The notes under the pieces are model-generated. The model saw only the letters and a list, made by a program, of their open reading frames with translations, made no database searches and was not told the origin of the DNA. DNA of 64,000 nucleotides, from contig JACGWO010000006.1 in NCBI GenBank assembly GCA_034509735.1, forward strand, positions 37,131,141 to 37,195,140, in the 5' to 3' direction. The DNA comes from Sesamum alatum (taxonomy: Eukaryota > Streptophyta > Magnoliopsida > Lamiales > Pedaliaceae). Shown here one piece after another: positions 35,154 through 45,625 of the stretch; the stretch's first letter is position 1, and each line of letters starts with the position of its first letter. Made by a program: the position numbers and the translations under genes.

Positions 35154-35241
35154 CTCATGCACCCCATGCTTTAATCATCAGTTCATTGTAAAATCTTTCA
35201 TCTCTCTTTTGATATAAACACACACAACACATATATATAAA

Positions 35242-35550
35242 ATGTCAGGTGTGTGGGTGTTCAAGAACGGCGTCGTCCGGCTGGTGGAGAACCCCGGCGA
35301 CTGTCCCCGACGGAAACTGCTAGTCCACTTGCCGACCAACGAAGCCATTACATCATACGAAGTTCTTGAAAGAAAACTGTTGTCTCTTGGGTGGGAGAGG
35401 TACTATGATGACCCTGACCTTCTGCAGTTCCACAAGAGGTCCACAATTCACCTCATTTCCCTCCCCAGGGACTTCTCCAAGTTCAAGTCCATTCACATGT
35501 ACGACATCGTTGTCAAGAATCGCAACGAATTTGAAGTTAGAGACATCTGA
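35242..35550 (+). CDS. FPF1: Flowering-promoting factor 1-like protein, copy 1
   Basis: An intronless 102-aa protein that matches the FPF1/FLP family over its full length: [20 protein letters not shown] at the start, [20 protein letters not shown] in the middle and [16 protein letters not shown] at the end. Family members promote flowering or modulate gibberellin-related growth and root development (FPF1 of mustard and Arabidopsis, RAA1 of rice); some members have been linked to FT-type florigen signalling. The protein is small, soluble, with no signal peptide or membrane segment, and its biochemical activity is not established. It differs from copy 2 (38192) at 18 of 102 positions, most of them between residues 18 and 47. 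The internal PRRK stretch (residues 22-25) is unlike copy 2 (HGKK). Confidence 0.93.
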   Translation: MSGVWVFKNGVVRLVENPGDCPRRKLLVHLPTNEAITSYEVLERKLLSLGWERYYDDPDLLQFHKRSTIHLISLPRDFSKFKSIHMYDIVVKNRNEFEVRDI

Positions 35551-36556
35551 TCGTATATACATATATGTATACTCTGCTTTTCTAGGAGTTCCTGAGTGTC
35601 CTTTTGTTTTTCTTTGAAGTTGATCAGTTAATTGCTTGTGATTTGAAGGCATATGTGGAATTTAGGTTATTCATAGTTTGAGACAATGTTTGTTAATGTA
35701 TATATAGTGTGAATGTACAAAGGACTCTTGTTTCCTTAACTTTCTCGAGGTCTTGTAAAGTCATGTGTGAGAATGCAATGGAAATCTATGTCTGAATTGT
35801 GTGTGCTCAAGATATCTTTGCAAGAAAAATAGCACGACCCTCGTACTAACTTTGTTCTTTAATTTCAAAATTACTTTAAATTGATATCAGAGCTAGTTTT
35901 AGTTTACAAGGCCCACCTCCTATCAAGATTCGTCGGTGAAGATATTATGAAGATTGCACGAATTTTTATTTTTATTTTTTGTTTCAACCAATTGAATAAT
36001 AATTATGACAAGAGGGAAGAGGGCTGAGAACTGAAAAGAAAAGGATCATGAGGAGGTCACTTTAGGAGGAATGGGGATAGGAAAAAACCTCTGACTTGAT
36101 CAGTAATAATACAACAGTATGGGTGATGCCAAGTGTACAAATGGATATATCATTTGTCTCCAATACTTTTTGAACAAGCATATATGTCTAAATATCTAGT
36201 CTTTGTTTCAGTCTAGATTTCTCATATTGCAACAATTAAGGTTTTGATCAAGTGAAATATCTTTTCTTGCCACCCAAACTAGAGACATTGTCCTTATTAA
36301 TTAGAAGAAAATACGTATATATAAATGTCCAAAAAATATGTATATAAATATTATTAATTGAGGCATTGACTTATGAAGATAAGGGGCTTACTAATTCTTT
36401 CAGAAATAGCCCTTTCAAAAAGCCCACTCCTTGCTTGAATGGGCTACTGTGATATTTCCCTTTCCTTCTGATCAGTTATCATTTATATCATATGTATACA
36501 GTGAAAAAATAAAGAAAAATTAGAATTGATGCGAGTTGAATGAGATTAATATATAA

Positions 36557-36837
36557 GGGACAATTACATTTACACCCCCTAATTTATTATCTGTTTACAC
36601 AAACTATTCTTACTTTTTGAATAATTACAGATACATTCACTGAAAATATAAGCATCATTTACACAAACCACCCCTATCTGTTAGAAAATTACATTTACAC
36701 CCCTCAAAAGTATTGACGGTTTTACACAAACAACCCCTATTTGTTGACTATTAAGGGTGGTTTCTGTAATTATGCAAAAGACAGGAGTGGTTTGTGTAAA
36801 TAGACTATAAATCAAGGGGTGTAAATGTAATTATCCC
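36557..36837. repeat. MITE, 281 bp (copy A; copy B at 39969)
   Basis: Ends are GGGACAATTACATTTACACC and the inverse GGTGTAAATGTAATTATCCC. Inner words TTTACACAAACCACCCCTAT and its inverse recur. TATATAA flanks both ends (36550-36556, 36838-36844), a partly eroded duplication. A homologous element in the same internal orientation lies downstream of the second FPF1-like gene. Confidence 0.72.
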
Positions 36838-36899
36838 TATATAATAAGTAGTAATTTTGGAGAAAGTAGAAATATATATTGATGACTAAGGATTACTTT

Positions 36900-37172
36900 C
36901 ACTAAAAAATATAATTTTTTGCTACGGTTAAATATTATGATCAAAAGAAAAAAATCATGGCGAAATTTGCAACGGCCACTAGCCGTTGTTTGTGCAAGTG
37001 TGACCAAAACATTAGTATGACCAAAATCATGACAAATATTTTGGTTATGATTAAAAATCATGGCAAATATTAATTAATTGTGGCTAAAATTTAAATTTTT
37101 GCATTGATTTTGTTCAACCATGATTAATAATATTAATTTATCGTGATTTTTTATTCGTGATCATTTATAGTG
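36900..37172. mobile_element. CACTA-like non-autonomous element, ~273 bp
   Basis: Ends are CACTAAAAAATATAA and TTTATAGTG. The interior shares CTACGGTTAA, CATGGC(G/A)AA and CATGATTAATAATATT-type motifs with the element at 5018-5332, so both belong to one family. No target duplication is preserved and no transposase is present. Confidence 0.62.
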
Positions 37173-37518
37173 TAACGAGAAATTATTTTTCTTTTATTAG
37201 TGTTTATTTTAATTTCTGGTGTATTCTTTCTTATCCTATCCACACAGAGAGTATGGGGCAAGAGAGTTCTCCATTTGTCCCTCATGAGTTTGATTTTGAC
37301 TGCTTGCAGCTTTTGTCACACTCATGCCATGCATCAACCTTTCCATTTCCATGAATCCAACCCCCCTTTTTTATTATTATTTTCTTGTAAATTTTCTGTC
37401 ACTGAAATATATATTTTATTATATATTTATTGTCTTAATCAGCCTTGATTGCTGCTGATAACCTGATATCGATCCGCTATAATTTTCCCTATCCCACAAT
37501 ATGATACTCTGATCACTA

Positions 37519-37550
37519 CCCCCCCCCCCCCAAACACACACACACACTCA
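37519..37550 (+). repeat. Poly-C (13) followed by (CA)n
   Basis: Thirteen consecutive C followed by AAA and a CA-dinucleotide run. A similar tract is at 50651. Such homopolymers are prone to sequencing and assembly length errors. Confidence 0.85.
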
Positions 37551-38076
37551 TATATACATAATTGTATATGTTTAATAAAAGTGTATATTATTAATATATA
37601 TACAGAAAAATGAGATGGGATACTCTCTTTAGGTATTGTTCTTTGCTAAAAATGCAGTCTTGGCTACAGAATATATATATATGAATAGTTAGTTGGAATA
37701 GAATCGTAAAAAAAGTTGTTCATCAATATACAACTAATATATTACAAGATTAATTACTATATGAGAAGATGAAATTAATTAAGAGAAGGTTCTTGTTCAG
37801 AACCCATTAAGACAAAAATCAAGTATATTAAAATTGGTGTAGGCTGTATTCACTATGGGCAAGGTACAAAATACTGATGCTTGCAATCTGATAAAAAGCA
37901 ACCCTTTTTTCATATAAAAAGAACGAACCTTGTTCTAAATTATAAACACAAGAACAATATAATGCCATATATAGCTTGTTTGCTTGCTTAAATATAAACT
38001 ATTTTCTTTTCTTTTTCAAAAGGGATGGATGGGGTTGGGGGGTGTTGAAGAGATCAATTCCATAGCATATATCCAC

Positions 38077-38086
38077 TATATATATA
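38077..38086 (+). promoter_or_regulatory. TATA box of the second FPF1-like gene
   Basis: An alternating TATATATATA stretch about 105 bases upstream of the ATG at 38192, similar in placement to the first copy. Confidence 0.5.
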
Positions 38087-38191
38087 GATCTCTACATTCA
38101 CCACCCTCTTACAACCTAAGAATATAATTCATCTACCCTTTCTAGCTATATATTCATCATCCTTATAATTCCCACCCTCTGAAAAACAAGT

Positions 38192-38500
38192 ATGTCTGGT
38201 GTTTGGGTGTTCAAAAACGGCGTTGTCCGGCTGGTGGAGAATGCCGGAGAGTACCATGGTAAGAAAGTGCTAGTCCATGTGCCCACAAACGAGGTGGTCA
38301 CATCGTATTCTGTTCTTGAGAGGAAGTTGTCGTCTCTTGGTTGGGAGAGGTACTATGATGATCCTGACCTCCTTCAGTTCCACAAGAGGTCCACAGTTCA
38401 TCTCATTTCCCTCCCTAAGGATTTCAACAAGTTCAAGTCCATGCACATGTACGACATCGTTGTCAAGAATCGCACCGAGTTTGAAGTCAGGGATATGTAA
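38192..38500 (+). CDS. FPF1: Flowering-promoting factor 1-like protein, copy 2
   Basis: A second intronless 102-aa FPF1/FLP family member in tandem with the gene at 35242, about 2.6 kb downstream and on the same strand. Identity between the two is 84 of 102 residues (about 82%), with the ends ([48 protein letters not shown]) nearly invariant. Residues 18-47 are the most divergent part. Family function is as for copy 1. The longer, TG-rich 3' flank and the different upstream sequence suggest separate regulation, but this is inference. It is intact, with no frame disruption. Confidence 0.93.
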   Translation: MSGVWVFKNGVVRLVENAGEYHGKKVLVHVPTNEVVTSYSVLERKLSSLGWERYYDDPDLLQFHKRSTVHLISLPKDFNKFKSMHMYDIVVKNRTEFEVRDM

Positions 38501-39417
38501 ACGTGATCGATAATTTGGTTGTACGTGTTGATTATGAGTGTTTGTTGAGTTCGTGTTGCTGTGTTCGTTCTTCGGCGATTGATCGAGATCATCATGTCTG
38601 AGTAATTTTAAGGCCCTTTTGGACTTACCTAATGGGGGCAAGAATTGATCAGTGTTTTTAACATGATTGTAGTTTAGTGCAATGTTTGATATGTATCTCA
38701 TGGTACGAGGTGCTGTGTTGTTGTAATGATATTGTGAAAAAATGAGGGATGGGGTTGGAAGAATCTAGGTAGGGTTGTGTAATATAGAAGGTTGTCTCTA
38801 GCTAGCTAGTTTTATTATAAGCAAATTAAGAGAGTGTTGTTTGTTCTGATGCTGTATTCCTGAAATGTACTTGTGATTCTGCAAGCAATATTGTCAAAGT
38901 GATGAGTTACACATATATAAAAAGGTTTGGATTGGGTTTTGAATAGTCGTGTATTTATTTCTTCCACAACCTAAATTGCTTGTGTTCATGCTCTATATGT
39001 AAAATTTGGACAGCAAGAATGAGGAAAAAGTTTGTGTTTATCTATGTATAACAACACCAATGTATGCAATAACAACATGAATCACTTTGTTGTGTTACTT
39101 CGGCATTTGAGATATCTTAATTAAGTCATGATTGAACAAACACTTTTGTGAAGGTTCGAAATTATTTAACGTTAACATGTTTTTAGTGACGACTAACAAT
39201 TATAACCTTTGAAATGATATATATCTATTAAGTTTGAGATCCCATAACTTAGTTTGAGATCATGGGGTTGAGTCTTATAGGCTGTATGGATGTTTGTCTC
39301 AATTTATTGTAATTTGTTATTTCATAATATGTATTGATTGAACCAATATATCTGTCTTCAGTGCAAATATTATCGGATTTTTTTTTAATTTGGGGCTTTT
39401 GTTAATTGGTCAATTTA

Positions 39418-39695
39418 ATGGATCAAAATTGCGAAAAATTATAAGTTACAGGACCTATTTGCTACATTAGAAAGATAAAGGACTAAAACACCAAAATATA
39501 AAAGGTACAGGGTGAAAATTTGGTTCCATGCTGGCAGTAATTTGACCAATGGGAGCAAAAGCCCCAAATTAAAAAAAAAAAATTCGGTGATTGAAGGACC
39601 AAAATAGCGAAAAATTAAAAAATTATAGGACCTATTTGCTAATTTAGAAAGATAAAGGACTAAAACTCCAAAAGGCAAAAAATACAGGACTGAAA
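39418..39695 (+). repeat. Two-copy direct repeat, ~175-bp period
   Basis: Units at about 39418-39525 and 39593-39695 share GGAC(C)TATTTGCTA, TTAGAAAGATAAAGGACTAA and AAAA(G)GTACAGG words. The words are like those of the palindromes at 31885 and 32815 (ACAGGAC..AAATTG), so this may be a rearranged relative. Confidence 0.65.
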
Positions 39696-39968
39696 AGTCC
39701 ATTTAAGCCTTTGTCTAATTGTTCAATTTTTTCAAACGCTAATGTAATAATGGAATTATTTTGATTGGAGAATAAAAGATTTTTGAGTATTTGTATCAAA
39801 TGAGTGGTAATAATAACTCGACCGATTAGTGATTTCTTGGTGAAATATTTTATGGGAAAAGGTGTATATGTGTTTGCAATATTGCCATACAAACTACACC
39901 TAAATGTCTGAAAACTTCATTGTAGTGATGAACAAGTACTTTGAAATAATTAATTAAAAAAAAAGAAT

Positions 39969-40240
39969 AATTATATTTACACCTCATAACCTATGATTTG
40001 TTTACACAAACCATTCCTGCCTTTTGAATAATTATATATACATCCATTAGAATGTAAGTATTATTTACACAAACCACCCCTATTTTTAAAAATATTACAT
40101 TTATACCCCTCAAACGTATCGATATGATTAAACAAATTACCCCTATTTTTTACTATTAAGGGTAGTTTTTATAATTATACGAAAAATAGGAATAATTTGT
40201 ATAAATAACTTATAGATAAGAGAATGTAAATGTAATTATA
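39969..40240. repeat. MITE, ~272 bp (copy B of the 36557 element)
   Basis: It is alignable along its length with 36557-36837: TTTGTTTACACAAACCATTC, TTTTGAATAATTA, TACACAAACCACCCCTAT, ACCCCTCAAA and CTATTAAGGGT occur in the same order. It is more diverged and AT-richer; the termini have decayed. Confidence 0.65.
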
Positions 40241-40605
40241 AAAAACAATACACACACACAAACACCAAGAACACGTGAGTGTGAATGTGTGTGTTTTTTG
40301 CGTTCATCGCATGAACTAAAGCCCAAGACTCTATAGTAGCAAATAATATTAAATTATATAACAAATAAATCACACTATTCTTCTGACTATATCAAATGTT
40401 TAGAAGCTTACTGGCCAAAAAATTAAGTATTAATTAGTTAATGAAATTTGGCCCTCATCAAGAATTTTCTACAACTATGTGCATGTACTCTTGAGCATAT
40501 ATGATTATAATTATTAGCTATTAAATCTAATAATATGATTCCCACCTTTGAGTTGAAGTTTTTGAATGAAGCGATCGTTTAAAACACATTACGGTATATT
40601 TAGTA

Positions 40606-40786
40606 TGGAGAAATTCTTGTTTGAATTAAGTTTGGCCGAACCAAATTAATCATAGAGCAAGTGTGATACACTTGTCATGTGATTGATCACTTTTCCTGAA
40701 TTATACACCAATCACACGACAAATGTATTACACTTGTCATATGATTGATTTAAGTTTAATCGAACCAGGCTCGAGCTAGAATTTCC
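40606..40786. repeat. MITE, ~181 bp, copy B (paralogue of 3350)
   Basis: Shares CAATCACACGACAA, ACACTTGTCAT(A/G)T and the GAACCAAATTAATCATA arm with 3350-3532. TATTTAGTA (40597-40605) and TATTTAATA (40787-40795) match at 8 of 9 positions, a 9-bp duplication. Non-coding palindromic element. Confidence 0.72.
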
Positions 40787-41629
40787 TATTTAATATGTAC
40801 TTGCATGATATTTTCATTACACAACATTTTCATAGTTAAATGATTTCTTTGTGAAAATTCTTGCTTTAAACTCCCTTTTTGACAAAGATGCCTCAAAAGG
40901 GGTTGTTGTGTGCTTCAACCAAAACTCCATAAAAATAAAATAAAATTCAAGAACTTTGAACTTTCTTTGGTTCCCTTTCCATCTACTCTCTCTACTATAG
41001 ATTCTTCTTTGATTTCTTAATAAATATACATATGCTCTGCCAGCGCCCACCATCATTTACACTCATCATTCCTAAGCTAAACTCTTCCAAAAAATCTCAA
41101 AAACCTCTTCTAATTTTAATTATTAAGTTATGTAAGCAACTCAATATACCTATATAAAATTTACTTAAACCTATGAAGCGCATTTCTAATTCAAGAATTC
41201 AATATTAATTACTGTTTGGATTCAATAACTCAATTAATTTATTTAGACGATTGAATGGGTTATTGAATCCAAACAGCCTAATACAGAATAATCCACATTA
41301 TAAAGGGCTATAATGTACGGACATTTCGAAAAATTATCCGATGCAGTATCAGATACGGACACATGTCGGATACGGTATAGGCGTGTCCGAATATGTAAAT
41401 TAAAAAAAAAAAAGAACATGGTCTCAGACATACGCCCGTTGGTGTGTCCGACACGTTTTGGAAGAGTGTCCGACACACTTTATTCAAAGTCCTTGTTTCT
41501 AATTGAACTTTATTTTCGTTGAACTTGCGGTATTATACTATTTAATTAGGTACCCCAAAATATTATCTATTGACATATAAAATTATATTTCCTGCAATTT
41601 TAATACTTTTAATCATTACCAAAAAAAAA

Positions 41630-41950
41630 TCTTAAGTTACTCATGTTTTATAATTATCTTATTATAAAATTTAATTTATATTAAATCAATGATAAAATGT
41701 CCCACGAATTGCTTCCCTTTCCTTCAAAGAGATGTTTCTTCAAGTTTCTAAATCGTATCTTCTCATAGAACACTAATGGGGATTGAGACAAATTAAGTTA
41801 GACTAGGTTATATATTATATGTGTTGTATAACTTTCATTGAATAATTTAGCTTTAATAGATTAGATTATATATGTGTTATATATCTTCCAATGAATAAAA
41901 TTTTAATTTTAAAATAAAGTATGATAAAGTATGAGTAACTTAATGTTTTT
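41630..41950. repeat. Inverted-repeat element, ~320 bp
   Basis: CTTAAGTTACTCATGTTTTA on the left is mirrored by ATAAAGTATGAGTAACTTAA on the right, with AT-rich continuation of about 45 bp in each arm. Probably a MITE; no duplication recognised. Confidence 0.5.
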
Positions 41951-42739
41951 AGTTTAAAAAAAAAATTATGACTAAACTAATCTTATTAAAATAAAGTAGA
42001 TATAATTTTAAGACCATAAATTAACAATGTCAAGAGTACTAATCAATAGTGTAATTAGACCAATAATTGGATTCCTAAATATTTAATAAACGAATTATAT
42101 AGATTGAGTAAATTGAAGTAAAAATTTAGGGGAAAATAAGGAACAAAAGTTATTCTTATTTATTTTAATGTCAATTACTTAAATAGATTGAAATTAAGAG
42201 AATATCAATGTTTTGAACTTTAATTTAATAAATTATTAAATTGATTTTAAATATGTAAATTGTAATATGAACTTAACCACTAAAAGAGAAATAATTGGCC
42301 CAAAAAAAGATGATAAGTTTTATAGCAAAATGCATAATTTACTACAACCTACACAATAGAACAATATATTTTTCTAAAAAGTTTTCATAAAAAATTAAAA
42401 AATATCTCAATAATATCACGAAATAATCAGCTTAGTAACACGAAAACAAACAAAAGTCAAGAGATATACATAAAGATAATAGAATCAACAAGACTCACAA
42501 ATTTTTTCATGAAACTATATATTCATTATTGACATTTCATAAAAAAAATTAATAAGTTGCTATTATTCATATACCATATAATAATTATTATATTATTACT
42601 TATATAAATAATTATTATTAATTATATTTTTCAAAACTATTCAAAATTTGTAAAATATTTATAATTTTTATAACTATTTTTTTAAAAAGAATAAAACAAA
42701 TGCTAATTATCCACGCGCAATGCACGTGCACCTTGCTAG

Positions 42740-43613
42740 TATATTTAAAAGTATGAATAGCTTTAAAAGTTTCTTTCATTTCTTAGTTGACTAAATTGAT
42801 CTAATAATATGTTAGCTTTAAGGGTAAGAATGTAAAATAATACATCATATTAATTCATAGTAATTATTTTCATATTTATTATCTTCTAGCATTAATTATT
42901 TTTTTATATTTATTACATATAATTAACTACCTCTTGTAGTTACTAACTCTCCTTACTTACTCTTTACATTATATTGACAATGAAATATACTTAATTACTC
43001 GAATTACTTTTATATATAATAGAATATGAAATAATTAGAAACAATAAGAGAAATTGACAACGCAATATACTTAAATACTAAAAATAATTTTATAGTAAAC
43101 TATGAAATGATTAGAAAAGATAAGATAAATTGAAAGGACGAAATATATTTTTATATCCATATTTTTAATATCTCTATGTAACTTTACCATTATAAAGATA
43201 TTAATACATTTTTGAAATTTTGGTGTCATTATAATAATATTATTCTAAATGGTATTATGTTAGTTAATAATAATATCTTATATTATTTTATCATTTGAAA
43301 TCCTAAAATTAAAATTTATTTTGTGATTAGATTTCATAAGTTTTATTGAATTATGTAATATTTCAACAGACTGTCTAAATTCCTAATTAATTTTTATGTC
43401 TCTTGATGCATGTATTTTAGAAAATATATATACTTAATCAACTTTTGTATCTATATAGGACATATGTTATACATATATATAATTTATATATATACATAGT
43501 TCTTCAATACAAAGTAATGAAAATCTTGTGCATGGCATTTTCATAAACACAATTATCCATTTAAGAAATTGCATGTTCTATTATATACCAAAAAGAAAAA
43601 GAAAAAAAAAGAC

Positions 43614-43668
<55 letters not shown>

Positions 43669-44756
43669 GGTTACATAATATTTATTTACATCAATTTCTA
43701 AAGTGAATGTTTTCTTGAATTTTTTTTGTCCAACTAAAACATCCATACAATAACAATATTACTTCAAATGATAATGTAAAACATTGTTTTTCTTAATTTT
43801 CGATTTTATAGTAATATTGAATTTAAATTTTATTTTGTGCCAAAATCTTCTGAGATTATCCCTCTAATATTATAATTTTAAAGGTAAGCATGCACACAAT
43901 GAATTTACTTATTAATTTCTACTAATTAATTTTGACTAATGATACACTTAAAAATCTGAAAAGTAAAAAATTGATACCTTATGGCTTGGTATATTTTGCA
44001 TAATTTAAATAATTCTTATTTTCTAATCCTCATATTTATGAAAAATATTTATTTAGTAAGTTAAGCACATACTTCATTTATGATATATTTGTTCTTTTTG
44101 AATTGGAAAATATGATGTTTACCAAGGATATAAATTAAAATATTAATGACTTCTTTGTTTTATACACATATTTGCTATGGGAACTTGTTTTTTTAAATAA
44201 TATTTAAAGATATTTTTCATGATTTTAGCTATGTTCAAGTATTTACATATTCTTAGCCATAGCAAAGAACTTGACATTACAACGATGAAATAAACTACTA
44301 AATTAAACAAATTAATAGTAGAAATTTTATTTTAAAGCAAGTAAAGAATATAGTAAATTTATATGTATGTTTTAATGTGTGTATTATGTAGTTTTCGCGC
44401 ATAAATATATATTTTAAAAATGAAAAAAAAGTCAAAATAAAATTAAAATAACTATTAAAATTTTTAATACATAAACTTTTTTAAATAAAGTACGTTATTA
44501 ACAAAGTTATTATGCAATGTTTCATATACATACTAACGGATAAAGTTATTCTTGAGAATATTTATGAAATATATATTAGTCTAAATGTAATTGCACATAG
44601 TGGAATAAATTTTATATTATTTATTCATAATTTTTTATTAAAAAAAAGTTGAACTAATATTTAAGCACTCTTGAGTCTTGACATATATAAACTTTAGTAT
44701 ATATATTTTTTCGCGAAAATATTTGCAAAACACAGAGCGTGCGTGCACTTTACTAA
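42740..44756 (+). mobile_element. Putative non-autonomous Helitron (~2.0 kb) in a tandem arrangement
   Basis: At 42705-42739 there is a typical Helitron 3' end: an imperfect hairpin CACGCGC..GCACGTG followed by CACCTTGCTAG. It is followed at once by TATATTTAAAAGTATGAATA, a Helitron-like 5' segment. At 44735-44756 a second such end (GAGCGTGCGTGCACTTTACTAA) is again followed by TATATATAAAAGTATGAATA. I read this as one element between them, joined head to tail with others. The interior has no Rep/helicase ORF and carries a (GA)n tract. Boundaries are inferential. Confidence 0.5.
43626..43665 (+). repeat. (GA)20 microsatellite
   Basis: About 20 uninterrupted GA dinucleotides preceded by AAAG-type purine repeats, lying inside the putative Helitron. 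Confidence 0.9.
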
Positions 44757-44840
44757 TATATATAAAAGTATGAATAACACAGTATTTGTTTTCTGTTGGG
44801 ATAATTAAAATACTTACACCCTTAACTCAAGGACGAAAAT

Positions 44841-44855
44841 TCGAACTTGGATTGA
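44841..44855 (-). terminator. snRNA 3' box (near-consensus)
   Basis: CAATCCAAGTTCGAA on the minus strand, a few bases after the U2 3' end, is close to the plant snRNA 3'-end formation consensus CAN(3-10)AGTNNAA (one mismatch). Confidence 0.55.
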
Positions 44856-44856
44856 T

Positions 44857-45050
44857 GGGGTGCGCCAGGCCCGAGCAGTAGTGCAACGCACGGGCGACGC
44901 GCGAAGGACCAGGTAGCAAGCTACCTTAATGGACCTTCCCCCTAAAAAAATTAATTTAATATCATGTGGGCCAATGGCCCACGTATCAGATATTAAACTG
45001 ATAAGAACAGATACTACACTTGATCTTAGCCAAAAGGCCGAGAAAGGTAT
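44857..45050 (-). ncRNA. U2: U2 spliceosomal snRNA
   Basis: The minus-strand sequence starts ATACCTTTCTCGGCCTTTTG and matches U2 snRNA throughout. The branch-point recognition region is AAGTGTAGTATCTG; the first stem-loops follow; TGGGCCATTGGCCCA forms a perfect stem; the Sm site region is AATTAATTTTTTTAGGGGG; and the 3' stem-loop is CGCCCGTGCGTTGCACTACT and on to CACCCC. Length about 194 nt agrees with plant U2 (~196 nt). U2 pairs with the intron branch point in the spliceosome. The gene is followed by a near-consensus plant 3' box and preceded by a full Pol II-type snRNA promoter, so it is probably a transcribed copy and not a pseudogene. U2 genes are multicopy in plants. Confidence 0.96.
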
Positions 45051-45075
45051 GCTTTAGAGTGAGCCTGCCCGGCCC

Positions 45076-45126
45076 ATTTTATAGTCAGAGGATTACCACC
45101 GGCTGCTTTTGTTTATCGATGTGGGA
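45076..45126 (-). promoter_or_regulatory. U2 snRNA promoter: USE and TATA box
   Basis: TCCCACATCG (minus strand, 45117-45126), the plant upstream sequence element, lies about 67-76 bases before the start. The TATA box CTATAAAA is at 45076-45083, about -26 to -33. The USE-TATA gap of ~33 bp is that of Pol II-transcribed plant snRNA genes (Pol III types are ~10 bp shorter). Confidence 0.88.
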
Positions 45127-45625
45127 GAGCTGGGTATCCTCTGCAGATTTGGGTAATCCAACATCAGTAGCCGGATGATGATGATTCTTCCATCGTTTTT
45201 CTTCGACATTGTATCACCCATACTGCACGAGACGACTAAATGGGATGAGCTTTCATCGATGTTGGTCGATGTTAAAGTGCTCGTGTCTGTACCGTATCGT
45301 GAGATCAGAAAATTAAGCCACATGAAGCAAAGAACTCTTCAAGCACTAGGAAATAGACGAATGTTGCATCAACAATACCTTCTTATTATTTCTTCTGTAA
45401 AACTAAGAAAGAATGTATATTTTACATAAGATGTAGAACAAACAGTTACAGCTATTATACGGGCAACGGTGCACCTAACCTCTTCTTCCACAGCTCCCCC
45501 CGTCGTCAAGAGAACATGAGATGAGGAGACGGGGAAGAAGAATTTTTGGCTGCTGATAATCTCTCAAATCAAGCTCTAACCTATTTGCAGAAAACTCCCT
45601 CGCGGGTTGTGAACTCAAGACGCTT

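Larger units (their letters stand above)
26878..35241. other. Gene-poor intergenic region rich in small repeats
   Basis: Over 8 kb contain no recognisable gene. It holds a SINE (27841), a long inverted-repeat element (28175), a MITE (31344), a palindrome plus tandem-repeat complex (31885-33095) and, near 33600-35240, less repetitive DNA with several G-box-like words (CACGTG at ~34830 and ~34962) that may belong to the promoter of the FPF1-like gene at 35242. Confidence 0.55.
35551..38191. other. Spacer between the FPF1-like tandem genes
   Basis: No gene recognised. It contains a MITE (36557), a CACTA-like MITE (36900), a poly-C/(CA)n tract (37519) and AT-rich sequence. A TATA-type stretch at 38077-38086 probably serves the second gene. 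Confidence 0.55.
38501..44856. other. Intergenic repeat-rich region
   Basis: No protein gene is recognised over about 6.3 kb. It contains direct repeats (39418), MITEs (39969, 40606, 41630), a cluster of GTGTCCGA/TCGGATAC words at 41313-41480 of unknown origin, and a putative Helitron (42740-44756). The open frames are short and AT-driven. Confidence 0.55.

Noticed and set aside
41313..41480. Cluster of TCGGATAC/GTGTCCGAC words
   Set aside because: Looks like part of a dispersed repeat; too short and irregular for CRISPR (no constant spacer or repeat lengths) and the kingdom is wrong for it.
45175..45429. 84-codon plus-strand open frame upstream of U2
   Set aside because: It lies antisense to the U2 promoter, has no recognisable domain and no sign of expression.
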